From assembly GCA_038117265.1 (NCBI GenBank), contig JAYOFO010000015.1, positions 1 to 40,769 on the forward strand: DNA of 40,769 nt, in the 5' to 3' direction. Below the pieces are notes generated by a model. That model saw only the letters and a list, made by a program, of their open reading frames with translations. It searched no databases and was not told the origin of the DNA. Position numbers and translations under genes: made by a program. Below are positions 9,248 to 16,308 of the stretch, piece after piece. Each line of letters opens with the position of its first letter. Positions within the stretch are counted from its first letter, which is position 1. Origin of the DNA: JAYPUG01 sp038117265 (lineage in GTDB: Bacteria; Pseudomonadota; Alphaproteobacteria; UBA6615).

Positions 9248-9760
9248 TCACCGTCGTCGCGGCTTCCGGGGCGGCTTGCGCGCGGGGGCCGAGAGCGGCG
9301 GCATGCCGTTCGCGAGGTCACGGTTGAGCTGTTCGACCACATGGTCTTCCAGGTCGTCGACCATGTCCTCGTCGATCGCCTTGCCGCGCACCGACACGCC
9401 CGACGTGTGGACGGTCTGGGGATCGCCCGAGACCAGCGGGTGCCACCATTCCAGCGCCTTGCCCTCGGCAAGCAACCGGTAGGCGCAGGTCTCGGGCATC
9501 CAGCGCAGCGTCGCGATGTTGGCGGGCGTGACCTTGACGCAATCGGGCACGTTGCGCCGCCGGTTGGCATAGTCGGAACATCTGCAGGTGTCATGGTCGA
9601 GGAAGCGGCATGCCACGTCGGTGAGCGCGTACTCGCCGGTGTCGGCATCCTCGAGCTTGTACAGGCAGCACTGGCCGCAGCCGTCGCACAGGGATTCCCA
9701 TTCCGCCTCGTTCATCTCGTCGAGGCGCTTGGCCTTCCAGAAGGGGGTGTCGTCGTTCAT
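9248..9760 (-). CDS. ycgN: YcgN-like (UPF0260) cysteine-cluster protein
   Basis: A 170-residue protein of the YcgN/CxxCxxCC family. The N-terminal half has the cluster CDGCGQCC (about 26-33), then CRFLDHDTCRCSDY and a Cys after the NRRRNVPD segment. This set of conserved Cys residues is thought to bind a metal or Fe-S centre. The C-terminus is a short Pro/Lys/Arg-rich tail. The biochemical role is not established. It lies 18 bases downstream of cobB on the same strand, so it is probably co-transcribed with corrinoid genes. Whether it serves that pathway or is a passenger is unknown. Confidence 0.87.
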   Translation of the reverse strand: MNDDTPFWKAKRLDEMNEAEWESLCDGCGQCCLYKLEDADTGEYALTDVACRFLDHDTCRCSDYANRRRNVPDCVKVTPANIATLRWMPETCAYRLLAEGKALEWWHPLVSGDPQTVHTSGVSVRGKAIDEDMVDDLEDHVVEQLNRDLANGMPPLSAPARKPPRKPRRR

Positions 9761-9778
9761 CGGCCGCTCATGTCGGTT

Positions 9779-11125
9779 TCATGCCGCCCGGTCGATCAGG
9801 TGGATGAACGAGCCCGACACCGAACCCCGGCGCGTGCCGGCGTTGCCGAGCTCTTCGTCGCGCGCGTTGCGCATGGCGAACAGGGGCGCGCCGGCGTCCT
9901 CGGCCTCGATGCCGGCATAGTGGAACTCGTGTCCGCGATAGACGGTGCCGGCCGGCCCCAGCGGCCCGTCCGCAGCAAGGGCGACCGAGCGGTATCCGAG
10001 ATGCAGCCGGCGATGCGCGAAGCTCGTCTCGACCGGCAGCAGGCCGGCCATCCCGTGGCGCACGCCGTCGGCATCGATCAGCGTACGGCCCAGCACCATA
10101 TAGCCGCCGCACTCGCCGAACACCGCGGCGCCGCGTTCGGCCGCGCCGCGCAACCCGTCCAAGAAGCGACCGGCCGCGGCCAGTCGGCCGGCATGCAGTT
10201 CCGGGTAACCGCCCGGCAGGTAGACCGCGTCGGCGGCGGGGTCGGGGGCCTCGTCGGCGAGCGGCGAGAAGGGTGCGATCTCCGCGCCGGCCGCGCGCCA
10301 GCCGTCCAGCGTGGCGGGATAGGCGAAGGCGAAGGCCGCGTCGCAGGCCAGTGCGATCCGCTGTCCCAGCGGCGGCAGCGGGGCGGGCGGCAGGTTCGCG
10401 GTGGTGCGCAGCGTGCACGGGGCGGCCAGTCCGGCGAGCGCGTCGAGGTCGAGCGCCGCCGCCACGGCCGAGGCCGCGCCGGCGATGAAGGCCTCGAGCG
10501 CGGCGTGCTCGCCTGCCTGGACCAGCCCAAGATGGCGTTCGGGCAGGACCAGGGCGGCGTCACGGCGCACGCAGCCGAGCCGGCGCACGTTGGGCGCCGC
10601 GCGTGCCACCGCGTCGTCGAGCACCGCGGCATGGCTGTCGCTGGCGACCCTGTTGAACACCACCCCGGCGACGTTCACGTCGGGCCGGTGGCCCGCGAAC
10701 CCGGCAACGAGGGCGCCGGCGCTGGCGGCCTGCTTTGCCGCATCGACGACCAGGATCACCGGCCAGCCGGTCAGCGCGGCCAGGTCGGCGGTCGAGCCGG
10801 CGTCGGGCCGGTCGGGCAAGTGGGCGCCGTCGAACAGGCCCATCACCCCCTCGACGACGGTCAGCTCGCCGGGCGTACCCGCAATCAGGCCGGCGATCGT
10901 CCCGTCGCGCATCGCCCAGGGGTCGAGGTTGACCGCCGGGCGGCTGGTCGCGGCGGCGTGGAATGCGGGGTCGATATAGTCCGGTCCGGCCTTGGCGCCG
11001 GCGACCGCGATCCCGCGGCCTGCGAGCGCACGCAACAGGCCCAGCGTGACGACGGTCTTGCCGCTTCCCGAGGCCGGGGCGGCGACGATCAGGCCGGGCG
11101 TGCCGGAGATGGCACGATCGGTCAT
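9779..11125 (-). CDS. cobB: Cobyrinate a,c-diamide synthase
   Basis: ATP- and glutamine-dependent enzyme that amidates the a and c acetate side chains of the corrin ring. It has 448 residues, the normal length for CobB/CbiA. The N-terminal P-loop domain shows APASGSGKT (Lys23) and KAGPDYIDP. The C-terminal class I glutamine amidotransferase-like domain has the nucleophile Cys in GECGGYMVLG (about residue 337) and GYRSVAL, with a His in GHEFHY. Its ATG overlaps the upstream 97-residue gene as ATGA. Acting after CobH, it feeds cobalt insertion or adenosylation depending on the route used. Confidence 0.97.
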   Translation of the reverse strand: MTDRAISGTPGLIVAAPASGSGKTVVTLGLLRALAGRGIAVAGAKAGPDYIDPAFHAAATSRPAVNLDPWAMRDGTIAGLIAGTPGELTVVEGVMGLFDGAHLPDRPDAGSTADLAALTGWPVILVVDAAKQAASAGALVAGFAGHRPDVNVAGVVFNRVASDSHAAVLDDAVARAAPNVRRLGCVRRDAALVLPERHLGLVQAGEHAALEAFIAGAASAVAAALDLDALAGLAAPCTLRTTANLPPAPLPPLGQRIALACDAAFAFAYPATLDGWRAAGAEIAPFSPLADEAPDPAADAVYLPGGYPELHAGRLAAAGRFLDGLRGAAERGAAVFGECGGYMVLGRTLIDADGVRHGMAGLLPVETSFAHRRLHLGYRSVALAADGPLGPAGTVYRGHEFHYAGIEAEDAGAPLFAMRNARDEELGNAGTRRGSVSGSFIHLIDRAA

Positions 11126-11415
11126 GACGTGATCAGCGCCGCGATGCCGGCGGCCATGACCGGCCAGGCCACCACCGGACTCGCGAAGGCCTTGAGATGG
11201 CGTTGGGTCGGTTCGATGCCGAGGACGTGGGCGACGCCTGCCAGGATGCCGGCGCCGATGATGGCGGCGATCATCTTCTCCTGCAGGGCCATCGCCTGGC
11301 CCGTGATCTGGGGATAGGCGAACACGGCCACGAGCGAGGCGGCGACCAGGATCGCCGAGATGCCGCGTGTCGACGCCGATGGGGAATCGGGAGGCAGGTC
11401 GCGGTCAGACGGCAT
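11122..11415 (-). CDS. Unrecognised 97-residue membrane protein between cobA and cobB
   Basis: I do not recognise this family. A polar N-terminus of about 17 residues (rich in Asp, Pro and Ser) is followed by three hydrophobic stretches at about 18-37, 48-69 and 78-97. TQRHLKAF forms a basic loop before the last one. There are two His residues (in GVAHVLG and QRHLK) and no Cys. The gene overlaps cobA by 11 bases and cobB by 4 (ATGA), so it is translated only in the context of these two. A role at the membrane in corrinoid or cobalt handling is guilt by association; it is not CbtB-like, as it lacks that protein's His cluster. Confidence 0.75.
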   Translation of the reverse strand: MPSDRDLPPDSPSASTRGISAILVAASLVAVFAYPQITGQAMALQEKMIAAIIGAGILAGVAHVLGIEPTQRHLKAFASPVVAWPVMAAGIAALITS

Positions 11416-12238
11416 CGCGAATGGTGTTCTGGCCGAGCGGATCGGGTTCCAACACGCGTCCCGAGAGCGCGCCCAGCCAGTCGAGGCCGTCGCGCAGGCG
11501 CACCACCTCGCCGACCACGAACAGGGCCGGCGGGCTGACGCTTTCCGCGGCGGCGGGCGCGTCGGCGAGCCGCGTCTCGATCACCTGCTGGTGTTCCGTC
11601 GTGGCTTGGGCGACCAGCGCGGCCGGCCGGTCGGGGTCGCATCCGGCGGCGAGAAGCCGGGAGACGATCTCGTCGATGTGCTTCAGTGCCATATAGAACA
11701 CCAGCACCTGGGCGCCGCCGGCCAGGGCCGACCAGTCGAGGTCGTCGGGCACCGCGCCCGACAGGTTGTGTCCGGTCACGAAGGTCACCGCCGTGGCGGT
11801 GGCGCGATGGGTCATCGGGATGCCGGCATAGGCGAGCCCGCCGACCGCGGCGGTGACGCCCGGCACGATCCGGAACGGGATGCCCGCCGCGACGAGCGCC
11901 AGCGCCTCCTCGCCGCCACGACCGAACAGGAACGGATCGCCGCCCTTGAGCCGCAGCACCCGGCGCCCGACGCGTGCCAGCGCGACCATCCGGGCGGAGA
12001 TGTCGGGCTGGCGGGCCGACGGCTTGCCGCCGCGCTTGCCCGCATAGATCAACTCGGCATCCGGGCCGGCAAGCGCCAGGATGCGCCGGTCGACCAGCGC
12101 GTCGTGGACGACCGCGTCGGCGGTGCGCAGCGCGTGCAGCGCCCCCACCGTCAGCAGCGCGGGATCGCCGGGCCCGGCCCCCACGAGCCATACCCAGCCG
12201 GCCTCCATCGCGGGCAGGTCGAATGCATTCAGATTCAT
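11405..12238 (-). CDS. cobA: Uroporphyrinogen-III C-methyltransferase
   Basis: SAM-dependent enzyme that methylates uroporphyrinogen III at C2 and C7 to give precorrin-2, the branch point to siroheme and cobalamin. It has 277 residues and is a stand-alone SUMT without the CysG dehydrogenase/chelatase half. Signatures are VGAGPGDPALLT near the N-terminus, VVHDALV, RLKGGDPFLFGRGGEE and IVPGVTAAVGG. It is the first gene of a minus-strand operon and diverges from cbiD across 60 bases that carry a perfect dyad. A separate precorrin-2 dehydrogenase would be needed to make sirohydrochlorin for CbiX; none is in the window. Confidence 0.96.
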   Translation of the reverse strand: MNLNAFDLPAMEAGWVWLVGAGPGDPALLTVGALHALRTADAVVHDALVDRRILALAGPDAELIYAGKRGGKPSARQPDISARMVALARVGRRVLRLKGGDPFLFGRGGEEALALVAAGIPFRIVPGVTAAVGGLAYAGIPMTHRATATAVTFVTGHNLSGAVPDDLDWSALAGGAQVLVFYMALKHIDEIVSRLLAAGCDPDRPAALVAQATTEHQQVIETRLADAPAAAESVSPPALFVVGEVVRLRDGLDWLGALSGRVLEPDPLGQNTIRDAV

Positions 12239-12252
12239 CTGCGAAAGCTAAC

Positions 12253-12271
12253 GCCGGACCGCTGGTCCGGC
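12253..12271. promoter_or_regulatory. Perfect dyad between divergent cobA and cbiD
   Basis: GCCGGACC and GGTCCGGC are separated by 3 bases. The dyad sits 14 bases upstream of the cobA start and 27 upstream of the cbiD start. Its position suits an operator for both genes, or a 5' UTR hairpin. The protein that would bind it is unknown. Confidence 0.5.
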
Positions 12272-12298
12272 AACCACGCGCAGGGCTACGATGGGGCC

Positions 12299-13408
12299 AT
12301 GACGCAGACGATCGACAGAAGACCGGGCGGGCCGAAGGAGTTGCGGCGTGGCTGGACCACGGGCGCCTGCGCGACCGCGGCGGCGAAGGCGGCCTACGAG
12401 GCGCTGCTGACGGGGCATTTCCCCGATCCCGTTGCGATTCGCCTGCCGCGCGGGCTGCGGGCGACCTTCGAGCTGGCCGAAACCCGGTTGGGGAACGGCA
12501 CGGCATCCGCCGCCGTGGTGAAAGATGCGGGCGACGATCCGGACGTGACCCATGGCGCGCTTGTCGGCTGTACGGTCGTGCCGGGACCGCCGGGTTCGGG
12601 TGTCACCTTTGCCGCGGGCGAGGGTGTGGGGATAGTGACCCTGCCGGGCCTGCCGGTGCCGCCCGGCGAACCGGCGATCAACCCCAAACCGCGCGAGATG
12701 ATCGCCGCCGCGCTGGCCGAAGTGGCCGGCGAGTACGGCGCACGGGCCGATGTCCTGGTTACCGTCTCGATCCGCGGCGGCGCGGCGCTCGCGGAGAAGA
12801 CCGCCAATCCGCGTCTTGGCATCGTCGGCGGGCTGAGCGTGCTCGGCACCACCGGCGTGGTGATTCCCTATTCCTGCGCATCGTGGATTCACTCGATCCA
12901 CCGCGCCGTCGATGTCGCGCGCGCCACCGGGCTCGACCATGTTGCGGGCGCGACCGGACGCACCTCCGAGGCCGCGGTGGCCCGCCATCATGGCCTGCCC
13001 GAGCGGGCGCTGATCGACATGGGGGATTTCGCAGGCGCGCTCCTGAAGTATGTCCGCCGGCACCCGCTGCCACGCCTGACGGTCGCGGGCGGATTCGGCA
13101 AGCTCTCGAAGCTGGCGGATGGCCATCTCGATCTGCATTCGGATCGCTCGGCGGTCGACGTCGGCGGCCTCGCCGCACGGCTCGAGGGGCTGGGCGGCGA
13201 TGCCGCGGCCTGCCGGGCCGCGCGCGATGCGGTCTCGGCAGGTGCGGTACTGGCGATTGCCGAGGGGGTCGGACAGGCCGGCCCGCTCGCCGAGGTGGTC
13301 GCGCGGGGCGCTCGCGAGACCTGCCGCGCCGCCCTTGCCGGGGCGGCGGATGTCGATGTGCTCGTGGTGGCGCGCGACGGCACCGTCCTGGCGCATATCG
13401 GTCCCTGA
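12299..13408 (+). CDS. cbiD: Cobalt-precorrin-5B C1-methyltransferase
   Basis: SAM-dependent C1-methyltransferase of the oxygen-independent corrin pathway, acting on the ring after CbiG-catalysed deacylation. It has 369 residues. The family hallmark LRRGWTTGACATAAAKAA lies near the N-terminus, with INPKPREMI, GTTGVVIPYS and GGFGKLSKLA further on. The frame is open far upstream, but ATG 12299 places the hallmark at the usual distance. Aerobic producers use CobF for the equivalent step; CobF is not in this window. It is followed 2 bases later by cobK. Confidence 0.95.
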   Translation: MTQTIDRRPGGPKELRRGWTTGACATAAAKAAYEALLTGHFPDPVAIRLPRGLRATFELAETRLGNGTASAAVVKDAGDDPDVTHGALVGCTVVPGPPGSGVTFAAGEGVGIVTLPGLPVPPGEPAINPKPREMIAAALAEVAGEYGARADVLVTVSIRGGAALAEKTANPRLGIVGGLSVLGTTGVVIPYSCASWIHSIHRAVDVARATGLDHVAGATGRTSEAAVARHHGLPERALIDMGDFAGALLKYVRRHPLPRLTVAGGFGKLSKLADGHLDLHSDRSAVDVGGLAARLEGLGGDAAACRAARDAVSAGAVLAIAEGVGQAGPLAEVVARGARETCRAALAGAADVDVLVVARDGTVLAHIGP

Positions 13409-13410
13409 GG

Positions 13411-14169
13411 ATGGCGGGACGGCCGACGGTCCTGATCTTGGGCGGGACGGCGGACGCGGCCGCGCTGGCCCGCTTGCTCGTGGCGGCGCACGGAGAAACG
13501 GCGGAGGTGGTCTCCTCGCTCGCCGGGCGCACGGCCAGCCCGGCGGCGGTGGCGGGCTCGGTTCGAGTCGGCGGATTCGGCGGCCCGGACGCGCTGGCCG
13601 CCTATCTGCACGACAACGCGGTGCGCGCCGTCGTCGATGCGACGCATCCCTTCGCCGCGGCGATCTCGGAGAATGCCCGGATCGCCTGCGCGGCGGCCGG
13701 GGTACCGCGCCTCGCCCTCGTGCGGCCGCCCTGGACCCCGTCGCCCGGCGACGATTGGCACGAGGTTGCCGATATGGCCGCGGCGGCGTCGGCGCTGCCG
13801 CGCTTCGGCCGGCGGGCATTCCTGACGGTGGGTCGGCAGGAACTCGATGCGTTCGCAGCCTGCCCGGATATGTGGTTCCTCGTCCGTCTCGTCGATCCGC
13901 CGACCGATTCTCTACCGCTTCCCGATTTCCGGGTCGTCACCGGGCGCGGTCCGTTCGACGCGGAGGCCGAGTGCAATCTTATGGTCGATCACAAAATCAA
14001 CGTACTCGTGTGCAAGGCATCGGGGGGTGCGGCGACACAGCCGAAGCTTCAGGCCGCCCGGCGTCTCGGCCTGCCGGTCGTGATGGTCGCACGGCCGGCT
14101 TTGCCTGCGGGCGCATGCGTCGACAGTGTCGCCGCGGCGGCCGATTGGGTGGCCGGAGAGTTGACTTGA
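13411..14169 (+). CDS. cobK: Precorrin-6A reductase
   Basis: NADPH-dependent reductase converting precorrin-6A (or its cobalt form) to the dihydro product before CobL. It has 252 residues. Seen are the N-terminal LILGGTADAAALA nucleotide-binding start, VDATHPFAAAISENA, LTVGRQEL, and the C-terminal KASGGAATQPKLQAARRLGLPVVMV. The ATG at 13411 lies 2 bases after the cbiD stop; the longer open frame upstream only shadows cbiD. Length and motif order match CobK/CbiJ, with no sign of damage. Confidence 0.94.
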   Translation: MAGRPTVLILGGTADAAALARLLVAAHGETAEVVSSLAGRTASPAAVAGSVRVGGFGGPDALAAYLHDNAVRAVVDATHPFAAAISENARIACAAAGVPRLALVRPPWTPSPGDDWHEVADMAAAASALPRFGRRAFLTVGRQELDAFAACPDMWFLVRLVDPPTDSLPLPDFRVVTGRGPFDAEAECNLMVDHKINVLVCKASGGAATQPKLQAARRLGLPVVMVARPALPAGACVDSVAAAADWVAGELT

Positions 14170-14203
14170 CCGTTTGCGAGCATGGCGCGAAATAGGAGCC
14201 GTT

Positions 14204-14797
14204 ATGAAACTTGCACATCACCTTCGTCTCCTGCTCGTCGCCGGTCTTGTTCTCGCGTCGGGGTCCGCGCTGGCCCAGAGCGGGAGTGTCGACGACACCC
14301 GGGGTGGGGAAAACATATTCGCCGACGATCCGCTGATCGTGGCCGTGTACGAGAACCGGGTGGAGCGCGTGCACGCCCTGATCGTGCGTCAGCACCCGCA
14401 TTCGCGCACCGACGGCGACGGCCGGACGGCGCTGATCTGGGGGGCGATCCAGGGAAGCTATGACGCCCTCAAGCTGGTGCTCGAGGCCAAGGCGCGTCCG
14501 GATCTCGTCGACAAGGTCGGAAACGGCGCCCTCTATCACGCCGCGGAAAACGGCCACCTCGAGGTCGTAAACCTGCTGCTGTCCTACAATGCACCGGTCG
14601 ACCAGGAGAATCGGGACGGCCGGACGCCGCTGATGGCGGCGGTCCGCAACGGCCATGCCCAGATCGTGAAGGCGCTGATCGCGGCGGGCGCGGATCTCAG
14701 CCATTCCGATTTCACGGGCCGGACCGCACTCGATATTGCGCGTAACGGGCGTTCGCGCCAGGTCACGAAGCTGCTCGAGGCCGCCGGCGCGCGCTGA
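14204..14797 (+). CDS. Secreted ankyrin-repeat protein
   Basis: A 197-residue protein with a clear Sec signal peptide: a basic start, a hydrophobic core and ALA before Gln25. The mature part holds about four ankyrin repeats. Each has a TAL/TPL-like helix and a G-H/N-turn, seen in DGRTALIWGAIQG, GNGALYHAAENGHLEVVNLLL, DGRTPLMAAVRNGHAQIVKALI and GRTALDIARNG. Ankyrin repeats bind proteins; periplasmic members exist but their partners are usually unknown. AGGAG at 14194-14198 supports this start. It follows cobK by 34 bases on the same strand and is convergent with cobM, the two stops lying back to back in TGATCA (14795-14800). Confidence 0.9.
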   Translation: MKLAHHLRLLLVAGLVLASGSALAQSGSVDDTRGGENIFADDPLIVAVYENRVERVHALIVRQHPHSRTDGDGRTALIWGAIQGSYDALKLVLEAKARPDLVDKVGNGALYHAAENGHLEVVNLLLSYNAPVDQENRDGRTPLMAAVRNGHAQIVKALIAAGADLSHSDFTGRTALDIARNGRSRQVTKLLEAAGAR

Positions 14798-15577
14798 TCA
14801 GCCGCTGCGCCGCGGGCGCAGCACATGGTGGTGGTCGGCGGCATAGAGGCGGCTGTCACCGAACGCGTTCGCGCCATCGAGATTCTCGCCGAGAACCGGT
14901 CCGACCAGTATCAACGCGGTTCGCGTGATCCCCGACCCCTTGACCATGTCCCGGATGGTGGCGAGCGTGCCGCGGATCAGCCGTTCGTCGGGCCAGCTCA
15001 CGCGGTAGGCAACGACCGCCGGACAGTCGGGGCCGTAATGGGGCGTCAGGTCGCGAACCACGTTGGCCAGATTGTTGACCGACAGGTGCACGGCCAGGGT
15101 GGCGCGTGACCGGGCGAGTTCGTCGAGTTCCTCGCCGGGAGGCATGGCCGATGCGCGCACCGCGGTCCGCGTCAGCACGACCGTCTGGCTGATGCCCGGA
15201 AGGGTGAGTTCACGCTGGAGGGCGGCCGAGGCGGCGGCGAAGGCGGGCACGCCGGGCACAACCTCGTAGGGAATGTCCAGCGCGTCGAGCCGGCGCATCT
15301 GTTCGGCGATCGCGCCATAGAGCGACGGGTCGCCCGAATGGACCCGCGCCACATCCTTGCCCGCGGCATGGGCCCGGTCCATCAGGGCGACGATCGCGTC
15401 GAGGTCGAGCGGCGCGCTGTCGGTGATCTCGGCGTCGGCCGGCGCGACGGCGAGAAGCTCGCGCGGCACCAGCGAGCCGGCATACAGGCAAACCGGACAG
15501 CGCGCGATCAGGTCGCGGCCGCGAACCGTGATCAGGTCCGGTGCGCCGGGACCGGCGCCGATGAAGTAGACAGTCAT
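14798..15577 (-). CDS. cobM: Precorrin-4 C11-methyltransferase
   Basis: SAM-dependent methyltransferase that methylates C11 of precorrin-4 (or its cobalt form) to precorrin-5. It has 259 residues from the start MTVYFIGAGPGAPDLITVRG. Other family features are YAGSLVP, DVARVHSGDPSLYGAI, VVPGVPAFAAASAAL and LPGISQTVVLTR. An in-frame ATG four codons upstream (15589) is possible. Neither start has an ideal Shine-Dalgarno: the AGGGG before 15577 is only 2 bases away. It is a single-gene unit, convergent with the ankyrin gene. Confidence 0.94.
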   Translation of the reverse strand: MTVYFIGAGPGAPDLITVRGRDLIARCPVCLYAGSLVPRELLAVAPADAEITDSAPLDLDAIVALMDRAHAAGKDVARVHSGDPSLYGAIAEQMRRLDALDIPYEVVPGVPAFAAASAALQRELTLPGISQTVVLTRTAVRASAMPPGEELDELARSRATLAVHLSVNNLANVVRDLTPHYGPDCPAVVAYRVSWPDERLIRGTLATIRDMVKGSGITRTALILVGPVLGENLDGANAFGDSRLYAADHHHVLRPRRSG

Positions 15578-15589
15578 GGCCCCTGTCAT

Positions 15590-15605
15590 ACGCCTGCGCA
15601 GGCGT
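15590..15605. promoter_or_regulatory. 16-bp perfect palindrome upstream of cobM
   Basis: ACGCCTGC is followed directly by GCAGGCGT. It lies 12 bases upstream of the preferred cobM start, in the 118-base gap between divergent cobM and the lipoprotein gene. It could be an operator half-overlapping the cobM start, but high GC makes such palindromes less rare. Confidence 0.35.
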
Positions 15606-15695
15606 CGTTGCACGTCCGTGTTGCGGGTCGTAATCCGGGCGGGAATTTGCGTTTGCCGGGCCGCCGCCTATGATCGGTGGAGTTCGAGGTGGAAC

Positions 15696-16301
15696 ATGCG
15701 CTTGCCGCTACCCGCGATCGCCGCACTGGGCGCGTTTCTTGTGCTTTCGGCGTGTGCACCGGTCTCCGGAGTCGAGACCGCCGACCACACCGAAGGCCAG
15801 GCATCCCGGCCCGTTCCCATCGACATCGTCGACGCCCGGTTCAACATCCCGGCCCTGCTGCCGCAGGTGGATATCGTGCGCCGCATGCCGCGCGACAACG
15901 GCACCGTGATCCAGGAAACCTATTTCGTCGGCGAGGCCCGGGTTGCGGTGGTCGAGCATGCCGGAAACGCCTGGTTCAACAGCGTGTCGATCGTCAGCGT
16001 CCGCGACCGGTCGGCATTCCGGACCTTCCTGGCGCGCACGCCGATGCGCGACGCGGTGCCCGAGATATCCGAGGTGTCGGGCGATCACGGCGCCGGTTCC
16101 ATTGCACGGGCCGGCCGCTGTCTGGCCTTCCGATTCCTGAAGCGGGTCAAGGGCGACACGGGCTATGAGAACGACAACCAGGATCCGGACACCTTCGTCG
16201 TAGGATATTCCTGCGACCTGGAAACCGACCGGATCGTCGAGGCCTTCGGGTTCATGAGCGCCGATGATGCCGCGCGCGTCGAGCGGCGCTCCAGCATCTA
16301 G
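15696..16301 (+). CDS. Unrecognised lipoprotein in the cobalamin island
   Basis: A 201-residue protein with a type II signal peptide: MRLP, a hydrophobic core and the lipobox LSAC, making Cys20 the lipidated residue. GAGGTGGA at 15686-15693 supports the start. The mature domain contains RMPRDNGTVIQETYFVGEARVAVV, which is cut short here, and two later Cys residues (RCLAF and YSCDL) that could form a disulfide. I do not recognise the family. It stands between cobM and the cbiG-cobJ fusion, convergent with the latter across 7 bases. Any link to corrinoids is positional only. Confidence 0.82.
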   Translation: MRLPLPAIAALGAFLVLSACAPVSGVETADHTEGQASRPVPIDIVDARFNIPALLPQVDIVRRMPRDNGTVIQETYFVGEARVAVVEHAGNAWFNSVSIVSVRDRSAFRTFLARTPMRDAVPEISEVSGDHGAGSIARAGRCLAFRFLKRVKGDTGYENDNQDPDTFVVGYSCDLETDRIVEAFGFMSADDAARVERRSSI

Positions 16302-16308
16302 ACGCCGT

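Noticed and set aside
9223..11317. Plus-strand open frame of about 797 codons over the cobB operon.
   Set aside because: It is the antisense shadow of cobB, the YcgN-like gene and the lyase; high GC keeps such frames open.
11360..12298. Long N-terminal extension in frame with cbiD.
   Set aside because: It lies antisense over cobA and has no family features; the CbiD hallmark sits at its normal distance from ATG 12299.
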